DNA of 64,000 bases, from the NCBI GenBank assembly GCA_013398955.1, contig VWPU01012735.1, positions 1 to 64,000 of the forward strand, read 5' to 3'. The notes beneath the pieces were generated by a model that was given only the letters and a program-made list of their open reading frames with translations, ran no database searches and was not told the DNA's origin. Of this stretch, positions 11,301 to 22,212 are shown piece by piece (positions within the stretch are counted from its first letter, which is position 1; each line of letters opens with the position of its first letter). The DNA comes from Callaeas wilsoni. Its lineage: Eukaryota > Chordata > Aves > Passeriformes > Callaeidae. The translations under genes were made by a program, and so were the position numbers.

Positions 11301-13490
11301 AGGTAGTACAAACTTTGTAATAGATTTATGGACTATTTCAGCACAGGATGTACCTGTTCTGAGCTGAATCAATTCAACAGTGAATGAGAATACTGTTCAA
11401 GGAGCTTTTGCAGAGGCTAAACTACAATGGGTTTGAAGCTAAGGCAAAACCATGCAGAGGAATGAAAGAGGAGTCTGTGCAAGAGAAAGGGACTCAGCTA
11501 AATGTTGCAGCAGGTGGCCCAGACTGGGGATAGAAGTGAGACTGGCCAGACAAACTGATCGCAGCGAGACAAAAGTCTGTGACTGAGTTGGATTGCTTGA
11601 GGATGGTGCAGCAGGTTTAAACAGTGGAAAATAGCAGAACAATTTGAGACTCTTCTGAAGCTGAACCTGGAACAGACCCCAGAACCCCAGTGTGTCATAA
11701 ATATGCAGCCCTGTGTTTCCCCGCAAGAATCGATTACTCATAGCCCAGTCAGCAGATAAGAAGGGAGCAGACCTGCCCTCTGAGTGAAAATTGGCTGGGA
11801 AATTTCAGCTTCCAAACTACAACAGGTATTTGCTGAGATTGTATAGAATGTGTCTCTGCAAAGGCTCATAAATATATCAATAGTGGGTGGACTTTCATTG
11901 GTAGATTTAAAAACACATACTTGACACAAGAGCCATTATTCCTCCAGATCTCAAATTACTTCTCTTGAGCAAACAATGCTAGAACTTTTCTAAGAGAAGA
12001 TGATCAAAATAATTTTAAAGGCTGAAAACATTTTAAAACATAATTCTTGGAAATTGATGGCAATTTTTGGCAGAAATTTTCAAAAAATTATTCCAGCTTG
12101 GAAAACTTCCACTCAAATGGTCAAACTTTGGCAAAGTCACTATGAGACAGCCTCCAGCCCTTTATGAGAATGTGTCAGACAACCTTAATAATAGGCAGTG
12201 TTATCAGCTGGGCTATATAATGCATAGCTGTGTGCATATATGCTGATATAGCTAACTCTTGAAGACATTCCTGTTTATGAAAGGATTTACCCTTCCCGCA
12301 CAGATATGAAGTGAATGCATGATGGTCTGTAGTGCTAGGAAAGTTTTTATTGGCAAGTGTATGATATGACTGCATTACCTACATGTGGCAAAGCCACAAC
12401 TGATTTTCAAACGTCATGCCAACACAGACTCTAAGCCAGAATATACCACTGTGTTTTTTGTCTCCATCACATACTTTAGAAATTGTTTAGACAGTTAAAG
12501 TTTGGGGGTTTTTTGGTTTTTATAAATACTCCAATTTTTGTCTTTCCTTTTATAAGTTTTTTTCAATGAAGGAAAGGTAACTTTGATCCTTAGGCACATG
12601 AATATCAAACAAAATGTATATTTTTATTTGAATAAAAATATGCTAATTTTAAATCTGACTTCTGTGACTTACCAGAGCCCAGATCAAACACTGTGTGTGA
12701 ACTCATCATGGGATGCTGAAGTCTGTAGCTATGGTGATTCTTCAGCCTCCTAAATATTTAAAAACAAAGACTCACTTCTCTCTGATGCACTGGCAAAGGA
12801 AAGTGAAAGGTTATATGTCTGAAGCAAGAAAACAAGTAAATCCTGTAGCTATGTAATCTGACTATCTATTATGTGATCATAAAAACAAAATATCCTTGGA
12901 TATTCTGATCTAGATAGTAGAAGAAAATAAATGGCTATGATTACGTTGGTGAGGGAGTTGTGCAAAAACAGAGTCTTACTGCTCTGTACTAGTTACTTAT
13001 GAGAAGCTGCAGTGCAATTAGGCCCTGTCATGTCAAACTGTCAAGACTATTTTAGACTTCCCTGTAAGAAAAAAAAAAATCCCTGAGTATAAGCCTTCAA
13101 CGTACACGTCACCCAAACTGATAAAGCAATACTGAAGAAATGCACATAGGACATCAGAGAGACATACTGATTTTTGCAAAGGCTGACTAATAGATGTACA
13201 CAGAGACAGAGATCTTTTTGGTTTCCATATATCTTCATAATTAACTAGATTAAAAATTTTTAAAAAAATAGATAAATCAATTAGTTTTTCAGTGTCTGTT
13301 AGCTACAGTGAGATTTTTCCATTTTAGGTACTGTATTTAGATTTCCAATGCAACTGCTTTGCCAAATGTTTATCTAAACATCTTCATTAGTTTAAAAATC
13401 TCCAGATAGTCAGAATGTCCTGTCCCATGACACTGAAATTACTTTCCTTTTTTGCTCTCTCGTCTTGTACTAATCTATCTCCAAGGTAAT

Positions 13491-14950
13491 TCATAGAACC
13501 ATAGAGTTGCTGGGGTTGGAATGGACCTTAAAAATAATCTGGTTCCAACCTCCATGCTGTGGGCAGGGACACCTTCCACTAGACCATGTTTCTCAAAGCC
13601 CCATCCCACCTAATCTTAGAAATTTCCAGGGACAGGGCATCCACAACTTCTCTGGGCAACCAGTTCCTGTGCCTCACCACCCTCACAAGAAAGAATTTGT
13701 TCTTAATATCTAATCTAAACCTACCCTCTTTCAGTTTAAAGCCATTGCCCTATCACTACATGCCCTTGCAAAAAGTCCCTCTCTGATTCTCTTGTAGCCC
13801 CTTTTAGATACTGGAAGGCTGCTATAAGGTCTCCCCAAAGCCTTCTCTTCTCCAGGCTGAACAACACAATTCTCTCAGCTTTTCTTCTCAGGACAGGTGT
13901 TCCAGTCCTCTTATCAACTTAGGGACCCTCCTCTGGACTCACTTCGACAGGTCGATGTCCTTCCTCAGCTGGGGAACCTAGAGCTGGATGCAGCACCCTG
14001 GGTGAGATCTCATGAGGGCAGAGCAGAGGGGCAGAATCCCCACCCTTGACTTGCTGGCCACTCTGCTTTTTATGCAGCCCAGGACAAGCTGGGCTTTCTG
14101 GGCTGCAAATGCATATTGCTGGCTCGTTCCAAGCTTCTCATCCACCAATACCCCCAAGTCCTTCTCCTAAGGGCTGCTCTCAGTCTGTTCTGTACCCAGC
14201 CTGTACTTGTGCTTAGGATTGCCCTGACCCAGGTGCCTGCCCTTGCACTTGGCCTTGTTGAACTTTATGAAGTTCACGTAGGTCCACTTCTGGAGCCGGC
14301 CAAAGTCCCTTTGGATGGCATCCCTTCCCTTCAGCACCACACAGTTTGTTTCATCAGCAAAATTCCCAAGGGTGCACTCAATCCCCTTGTCCTTATCACC
14401 AACAAAGATATTAAACAGTGCTAGTTCTAATACCAACATGTGAGGAGCGTCACACACCGGTGGTCTCCCCATGAACATAGAGCTCTTGACTTCAACTCTT
14501 TGAATGAGAGTCTTCCTTTGTTCCCTTTTTGAAAGTGGGAGTTGTATTCCTCCTTTTTGAGTGAGTGGGAACTTCACTGCCACAGCTTCTCAATTATGAT
14601 GGACAGAGGCTTAGCCACTTCATCCCCCAGGTCCTCCAAGACCTGTGGGTGCACTCGTCAGGTCCCATGGACTTGTGGACCTTCAGGATCCTTTTATGGT
14701 CTTGAATTTAATCTCTCTTACAGTGGGCTGTTCATTCTCCCGGTCCCTGCCTTTCCCTTCTGCAACTGGCATGGCTGGAGCAGTTGATGGTGAAGACTGA
14801 GGAAAAATAGCTATTGAGTACCTTAGCCTTCTCCAGGTCCTGGGTAACCGGGTCTCCCGTTTTTTCTTGAACAGGGCCCACATTTTCCTTTGTCTTCCTT
14901 TCATCACCAACATACCTATAGAAACTTTCTTTGTTGTTCACACTTCAGTG
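13491..14950 (-). mobile_element. CR1 LINE, 5'-truncated, internally deleted
   Basis: This is a chicken-repeat-1 retrotransposon read from right to left. The left end carries the CR1 3' terminus in reverse (TCATAGAACCATAGAG), corresponding to the octamer tail used in target-primed insertion. Next come the 3' hallmarks GGTTGGAATGGACCTTA, the block GGGCAGGGACACCTTCCACT and CTTCTCTGGGCAACC. Further right it encodes the C-terminal part of ORF2 and then the linker and fingers part of the reverse transcriptase. The 5' end fades near 14950, as expected for the usual 5' truncation. Relative to a typical CR1, several hundred bases of the central reverse-transcriptase region are missing near 14510-14525. 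Divergence is moderate, so it is neither recent nor among the oldest copies. Confidence 0.95.
13550..14941 (-). pseudogene. CR1 ORF2 reverse transcriptase remnant
   Basis: In an intact element ORF2 supplies the endonuclease and reverse transcriptase that copy the LINE RNA into the genome. Two pieces are readable. From about 14941 down to 14690 the minus strand reads NNKESFYRYVGDERKTKENV and then VTQDLEKAKVLNSYFSSVFT, the pre-palm region. After a degraded stretch with KSMGPDE at about 14675, reading resumes at 14430 with LFNIFVGD and then IECTLGNFADETN (about 14345-14380) and KFNKAKCKGRHLGQGNPKHK. The catalytic FADD box reads FADE because the second Asp codon (14350-14352) is GAA. The motif-A segment between the two pieces is deleted. 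Stops and frameshifts are frequent, so the gene is dead. Confidence 0.9.
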
Positions 14951-16943
14951 TCCTGCTTGGCATTTTTATTTTTTCTCCACACATTCATTGCAAGCTTTTA
15001 AATACAGCTGTATACTAAAAAACTTGGTCTTCATTTTCCGGTTCAGCTCAATTGAAGCTGTTCTTGGAAAAAATCATTTTCTTCCAAGATATTTTCTGTG
15101 TTCTATGATGCTTTAATTTATTTTTTATCTATTTTATTTATTATTGTGATTTGCTTACTCGAGCATTGCCTCGAGCACCTTGGAGGGGTTGGAAGTTGGT
15201 GGCTATGTAAATAAACTTAGTATTATTCCAGATGTTTGTTTCATTTAAAGGCCAAATTCTGCTCACAATTAGACTAGGGAAATCCTGCTGTCTTCAGCGT
15301 GGTTGCCACAGAAAAAGGAAAGCAGGCACTGGCCCTCAGTGTCTTTTTTAGTAATTTTTGTTTATCTCACATCTTTACCATTTTTTATGTAAGTCAGCCC
15401 TTTAATTTGTAGACACGCTACTAAATTTTATTTTAGTAATTATTTGTCTCCTCTTAAGACTCCATTCTACCTCTGCACAGACGTCCTGTTAATCCTTTCC
15501 ATTATAGACATTTAACAATACTTAAGTTCCTACATTAGGCACCCAAAGTCTATATTCTGTACTGAGAGAGGAAAAAGACTGCTCCAAATATAAAGAGCCG
15601 GTAGCAAAGATATACAGAGAATTCTAGAGGGGCTGGTAACTTAAAAGTCTTACTGGGGGCCATTTTGTAAAATTCTTTACATGTTAAATCTTCAGCATTT
15701 ATTCACTTCTTTCACACAGTATCTGTATTAAAGTCCTATTCTTTTGCTTATTCTGCAGTTTCTGTTTCCATTTAAATTATTTAAAAAGTAGCTCTTTAAA
15801 GTACTTTCTCCCCTAAGTAGGAGCCCTAAATACTGAGTTCCCGGATCAGGTGTTGGACCAGCGCCATCCATGCCATTCTCTTCACAGGAGAGAGTGGCAG
15901 GTTCTCAGAATATGCACCAGGCAGACAAATGTACAACTCAGTAAAAAGATTTTAAAACTTCAGAACACACCTTTTGACCTCTTTAGTGCAGAAGCCTTGA
16001 CTCTATACCTCTACAGTAACTGGAAAGGTATTATTTCTGTCTAAATAATAGTACTGGATATTCAGATCCAAAAATAAATGCTCTGAAGTGGAAAGTGCCT
16101 GTCACACAAGACTCCTGCCAAGAGGCAAATACTCAAAAAAAATGGGAAACAAAATTCATGATTTCTTGCATAGTGTATAAAATGATTCTGTATTAAATGA
16201 AAAATAAGAGCAATAATTGCTACCATTCATATAGTTTATGAAAAGGTAGTTTGCTGTCAGCAAAAGTTACATAATAATTATAAAAATAACTCTAGTATCA
16301 GTTTTAAAATAAATTTTTCAAACTATTTTGATTCTTTCCAGAAGAAGTCCACTGTACTGACAAACAGCTTTTACTCTGTTTTTTTCCAAGTGTTGTATGA
16401 GGTGGGAAAGGAGCAGTCCTTCCAACAGACTTTTGGTTTGACACAGACTTTGTGGATGCTGAATGTTTTCCAGGATCCAAAATGTGATTATACAAAGTTA
16501 TGAAGAAAACACACTCAACAGTGGTTAAAATAATGACACCATATCTATGTCAAGCAGTCCCTATGACCAAGATTTTTGAAAGCCAGGAGTTTATACCAAG
16601 TGAGTATGTTTTCATAAGCTGGTTTTATTGTTCTCCATCAGTAACAGGCAGATGTCAGACATGGAGCCAGTCAGTACTTAGGTTTTGTTTGGTAGGTCAT
16701 TCTGACAAACACTGCATCTTGGGAAAAAATTAAATTAAAACTGGGCAAATGTAGTTTAAATCTGAGCTTGCACTATGTAAATCTTTTTGAACAAGTATTT
16801 ATCTGGAATACCTTACCCTCCTGAATGGCCCCCTATCCCAAACCTGAACTTCACTTTAACTCATATTTTAAAACATAACTGAAAAATTTCTTAAATCTTA
16901 AAGAGATTTTCCTTCTTTTTAAAGACCACTGTGTTTTGCCTAC

Positions 16944-16961
16944 TGTGCTGGTTTGGACCCC
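16944..16961 (-). mobile_element. possible LTR terminus fragment
   Basis: TGTGCTGGTTTGGACCCC resembles the reversed terminus of avian LTRs, including the solo LTR at 51966 (TGTGCCAGTTTGGACACA; 14 of 18 positions match). Nothing further right shows a poly(A) signal or other LTR landmarks, and no target duplication was found. It may be a fragment or chance. Confidence 0.25.
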
Positions 16962-18641
16962 AAGACACCTACTTATCTTATAAATTAAGCTTCTGAAGAA
17001 TTCAAAATGAAGTGTTTAAAACCCAGGCAGCAGTATTTAAGATAAGAACCAGACCTGTCAGGGAACCAGCAACAGGGCATATTAACATGTCACAAAGTAA
17101 AATGTTCTTCTCTAATTAAATGGATAAATAAATAAATGGAAAATACTATGAACAAGATGTCCAGCAGAAAGCCTTTGCACCCAGAGTAAATTACTGCTTT
17201 GGGGTTACATATAAAAATATTTGCAAAACAAAAGCCTTGAACTGTGCCCTGAGCAGGGTCTTGCCAAGTCACACTGTGTAGCTGAGGAGGGCAGTGGCTG
17301 CCGCAGTTGTCATACGTGATTTAAACGACCGAGTATCTTCCCGTGTATATCACTTGTGTAAGATCACTGAGGCTCCTGTCTTACTGGTGACAAATATGGG
17401 CATTCAGAATCAAATCTTCAGGTAACATGAAGGTAGGGCTCAGGTAATCTCCTAGGCCTGAGGGGTGACAGCAGCAAAGGGAGCAAATTCAAAGGAAGAC
17501 ACTAGGAAGGTGGCTCTGTAGTACACCTTTTTCCCTGTGCTCACACAGAAAACCTATACTACTCCTGAAGAGGTGGAAAGAAGGAGGATAATAAGCAGCT
17601 TATACTTACAAAGATACTGGTTTTGTAGTCACACCCACCAGAACTTCAATTTCCTCTCCTCTCTAGCAGAAAAATGAGACAGGCAGCAAACTGAAGATAC
17701 AGCAAAAGCAGGTTCACAGGAGAAACTATAAGGAAGAACTTACGGTGAGAATGTGTGTTTATTTAGTATGTCTCTGTATGTCAGTTTACCTACATATTCT
17801 GGATAACCGAAAGATACAAAAAAAATTTAAACAGGCCTTAGAGAGCAACTTGGCATCTCCAGCACAACCTACCTATTGTGAAGCTATTGTGCCTTAAATA
17901 GCACATCATGCTGCATAAGCTCACAGGAGGAAAGTGCATATGTTTCCCATTTGAGGTTAATTACACAAAATTAAAGCTGTTCCATGACTGTAGGAATTAA
18001 TGTTTGATTTCCAGTAGCTTTGTGTCTTGTGGCTGGCTGAATACTTTATTGAACGGTAACAAGGCTGTCTAGTAGAGAGCAATTTTGACTAACAAGTGGG
18101 TTTACCTGGTGTCTGATAAATTTCAAACTCATAGTTTACACTTCCTTTGTACATTGGTCATTCAAAGATCTCACTCCATTTCTTCCTAACCCATCTCATT
18201 ACTAGTCTGAACATAACTATCACTATGAATGATTCTGCCTGATTTTCAGCAAATGTAAATGTCAGGACTGCTAGTGGTTGTTAATAGCACCAAAAAGCAA
18301 TTTAATGGCTGCAAGCCACATTCTTTTCAGATCCAGCCATTTACTGAAAATTAATTTATCTGCCTGACTCTTTACATCCAAGCAAGACCTGACTAGCAAA
18401 TACTCAAAGTCCTATCACTTTTATGCATTTATTGCACATTATAGGTAGAAAAGCAAAATGACACCAAATGACTTTGCATGGGAAAAAGACCTGGCATAAT
18501 ACCAGTTAGAAAATCTGCCAAAATATTGCTTTGTTTAAATTGGCCTAATGCTTTTCAGACGCTGATATCTTTGACTGATGTCCCTGCCAAGAAGATTATG
18601 AAGTGCTGAGTTAAGAACACTGTATCTTGATTTGCTTTAGT

Positions 18642-18670
18642 AGTTTTACCTTTTAAAATGTGGTAAAACT
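18642..18670. repeat. inverted repeat, 9-bp arms
   Basis: AGTTTTACC (18642-18650) and GGTAAAACT (18662-18670) are exact reverse complements. The loop is TTTTAAAATGT, itself partly self-complementary. Confidence 0.7.
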
Positions 18671-21600
18671 TTCTAATGTTAGAATAAACATATAACTAGA
18701 AGAAGGATATAGCTATAAAAAAGAGAATTCACCATTGTTCCTAGTCAGTCATCATAAAGGTTTGGACAGCTTGGGAAAGGCTCTAATGAGAAAGATAAAG
18801 TAGGCCAAGTTTCTTCTTTTCCTCTTTTTGATAAGTATTTGGTTAAAAGAAAATCCCATACTTTCTTCTTGTAAACACTGTAAGACACTTTCCCTAGCTT
18901 AATGCAAAAAAACTCTGCTCCAATAAACTTGAAAATCTTTCAAGTCAGAAAGGCTTCCGTGAATATAAATGTGTATTTTTAAAATCATGTGTAACTCCTT
19001 TTTCTCTGGAGTTTAAAGACCAACCTGGCATACTATTTCTAGGGTTCAAACACATAGTAAATGTTTCCTTTTAATTCACTGTAACTAATCATTAATCTCT
19101 GTTATCGAATTGTCTGTAATTTATACTGCAATTCTATAAGTGCTAATGCTTTTACCTCAATTAAAACCTCATACTACATGTGTGTTTACCAAAACTGAAA
19201 ATTCCATCCTATTTATAACTGGAAAACTAAATTTGTAAATAAGTTTCATGCATCAGGCAGTCAAGGAGTAATACAGTTACTCATGACTTGTGGAAATATT
19301 GAAAGACAGTGAATGGGAATTTTGAATTGAAATATCGTGTATAATCTACTTCTAGTAATCTTTGCAAAGGGGTTTCTGCAGAAAATTAGAATCAAATATG
19401 GTCATATGACTATACTTTTACTTATACTGTGCTTTTTTTGTTTCCCCAGTTGAAATTGGGATCTGATTTTTCTGTGCTCATTTACATCCAAAGATTCCAT
19501 TAATTTATGTCATTATTATTACATATAAATTATATATTACATTTTAGTGTAAGTATCTAATATTTTAATTATTTATCCAGAAAGAAACTTTAAGAAACTT
19601 TTTTGATAAATCTTCCTGAGATCTTTTACCGTTTCCTATCAAAAGAAATAGCATCTGTGACAACCAATGGGATTTGAAAAGCATCTATGTGCAAAAGAGA
19701 GATGTGGTTAGCCTACCAGCCACATAAAATTGACATACTTGTTCATATCCCCTTTTCTGATAATAAAAAAGGATTAATCACCACCACCATGAGGTCAATA
19801 ATGAAATTTGTGTATTTTAAAATAGTAATTATTGGCTGCTTCTAGTACCCACTGATGAGAAGCCTGCAAGCAGGGGTGCTGCATACGAGCAGCTGATTGG
19901 AAATACATTTTCTCAGATAAAACTCCATGCTATAATTAATTATAATTCTGTTTACTATACTGCAGTTAATGTAATCAATTATGTTAACTATATTAATGTG
20001 TAATAATTCTTTAACACTATTTCAGATTACAGAGACCACTTCCTTGAACAAAGGTTCTGGCTACATGAAATCTCATTCACTATATTTTGATGGTTAATAT
20101 TAAGTTTTTTTAACATTAAGAAACGCTATGGCATAAATTTATTAAGGAGCATCTCTGCTAAAAGGGCGAAAAGACACTTGAATCTCAGATGAAGAATTGC
20201 ATCTCTGATGTGCAGCGCTCAGTAAGAGCTGTCATGGGGCTGCCATGCACGAGGAGGAGTTGCAGAGTCAGTGCTTTCCAACAAAAAATAGTGCAGATAA
20301 CCCCAGCGTAGGCAGCAGCTCACAACCCTAAGAACCATCAGAATCATGGAAGCGCCTCTAGAAAAGAAAGCCTGCCCCAGAACAACACTGAAACACTGTA
20401 AAGCAGCCTTGGTAAGCACTAAGCCTCTCTGGGAAGGCAGGAAACAAAAGCAGACAACGTTTTAGAATGGCGGGCAGGGAATAGGTGGCCAAAATGAGTT
20501 AATAAAGGCTGTTGTGTAAGAGTGACCCTTTTTCATGTGAGATCTTTTCAAAGATTTGACACGCTTTTCAAAGGCATGTATTTCTCTAGAACGCACTGGT
20601 AGTGAGCAGGCTATGCCATTCAGCTTTTGAATATCTGTCTTCCAAACTTCTGGAGCTTAATTCAGCCAGATTTTTCTGAAATCTCCCTGATTATATGACA
20701 AGGCTTTTATAGTGAAAGTGAGATCTTTAAAAATATTCATTGCTTCCAAAATATACGCCTCCAACAGTGTTCTTGGCCCAGAAGAAAGAAATGGGATATC
20801 CACTAGTAAACATGCATATGTTTTATTTAATCTAACAAAATACAGTGAGGCTGATATTTTCCAAGGTATCTTGAGAATTTTAAGTTTTCGCTACAATTAC
20901 CACTAGGCCCTATCTACAGAGGAAGAAAGGGATTATTATTTTGGCTTGTCAGATTTTAAACTGGTGTGATTAAAATGTGTCTTGAATAAAGATGTGGGGT
21001 TTTTTCTTATTTCTGACATCACAAGCCTCTAATTCAGCAAATTTCATAAGCATGTACTTTCTTTGAGGTATATCACTAGTCCCACTACTCATAGGCTTAA
21101 AATTAAAGACAGGTTTAATTTCTGTTTTGGCTGAGACCCTAAATTAAAGCTGATTCCAGTTAAGTGATTGAAGTCACACTGAGCTACTAAGAACAGAGAC
21201 AGACTCTTGTTTAAGCTTCCTGAGCCCTGTTAAACTGAGACTCTGATGTGTCTTGGTATTACATTCAAAGCTGGCATAGAAAACCTAAGTTAGTTTTGCT
21301 CATAGCTTCCAGTTCAAAGGCATCATTCTTCTGTCTCTTTTTAAATACCTCAAAAACATGCAGACTTCTCTTAATCAAATTAAAATATGGCAGTGTCATG
21401 TAAAGGGCGTTTTCTGAGAATTACTCCTGTCATCAAATACTAACATTACAACACTAGTATTGCACTCAGTGTTATACATAGAAATGTGTGTCCTGAAGGG
21501 CCAAATTCTACTTGTAATCACATTTAACATGGGGCCTGAAGGAAAGGTAGTGTTCTGGCATGCTGCAAAACAGCTGGGTAAAAGAACATTTGGGTTTTAT

Positions 21601-22174
21601 TTGTCACAGTTTGATATTTAGTACAACTGGAAATTTGGTTCCTGCTGCCGAATTCTGAGTGTTTAGGCTCTTCTAACATTAATATTCAAATTATTTTAAA
21701 ATTAAAGTTTATCTCTCAAGAAGTATAACATAGGAAGCTATAATTGTATTTAAGCAACTAGGTTTTGATGCCTGTGAACAACCGTGGCAGGCTAACTACA
21801 TCTCTATAGACACAAATCCCTAGTTTCCAGATGAAAAAATAGTAAAGAGTACATGCAAATGAACAAAGTGCAATGCAGAAACCACCCCCCCAAATTTCTC
21901 AAAATTTGCCTCAGGAGACAAATGAAGCAAAAGACAGAAGACAAATGCAGGAAAAGACTTTCAATCTGTGTTTTCCAAGTTAAGGGTTCTGTTTCCCCAG
22001 ATGAAGACAAAGCAGCCAAAAAAGCTGCAATCCTCAGTGTCTTGGTTTATCTGTTTGTCAGGGAATTCCATGTTTGCTTTACAACACTTGATAATATTCA
22101 CAATATTCAACTTGTTGTAACTCTGGAAAAAAAGCAGTAATGAAAAAGCACTTGGTCTGAAGGATAAATCCAAG

Positions 22175-22212
22175 ATCCTCACTGGTTTAAACAATCCTCA
22201 CTGGTTTAAACA
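22175..22212. repeat. exact tandem duplication, 19-bp unit
   Basis: The unit ATCCTCACTGGTTTAAACA occurs at 22175-22193 and again immediately at 22194-22212 with no mismatch. It lies in otherwise non-repetitive DNA and looks like a recent replication-slippage or repair duplication. Confidence 0.95.

Larger units (their letters stand above)
7203..13490. other. long stretch without recognised genes or repeats
   Basis: No exon, RNA gene or transposon is supported. The largest frame is 140 codons (10641-11063, plus). It is Cys/His/Leu-rich with no recognisable domain and is judged a chance frame. Small local features are the hairpin at 7525-7555, the palindrome at 8297-8313, and a T/A inverted repeat near 12615-12640. 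Confidence 0.55.
14951..22174. other. AT-rich DNA, no gene seen
   Basis: No exon or repeat is supported over this 7 kb. The largest frame is 95 codons (21853-22140, plus, Lys-rich and featureless). Local oddities are the CTCGAGCA direct repeat near 15160-15178, an LTR-end-like string at 16944-16961 and the 9-bp-arm hairpin at 18642-18670. A strongly AT-rich patch at about 19500-20010 contains ATAATTAATTATAAT-type dyads. Confidence 0.55.

Noticed and set aside
14116..14424. 102-codon plus-strand frame inside the CR1
   Set aside because: It is the antisense shadow of the CR1 reverse-transcriptase remnant.
16944..17865. A 920-bp LTR bounded by CCTAC-like repeats
   Set aside because: The putative duplications do not abut a CA end exactly, and no poly(A) signal or TATA box lies in the right place between them.
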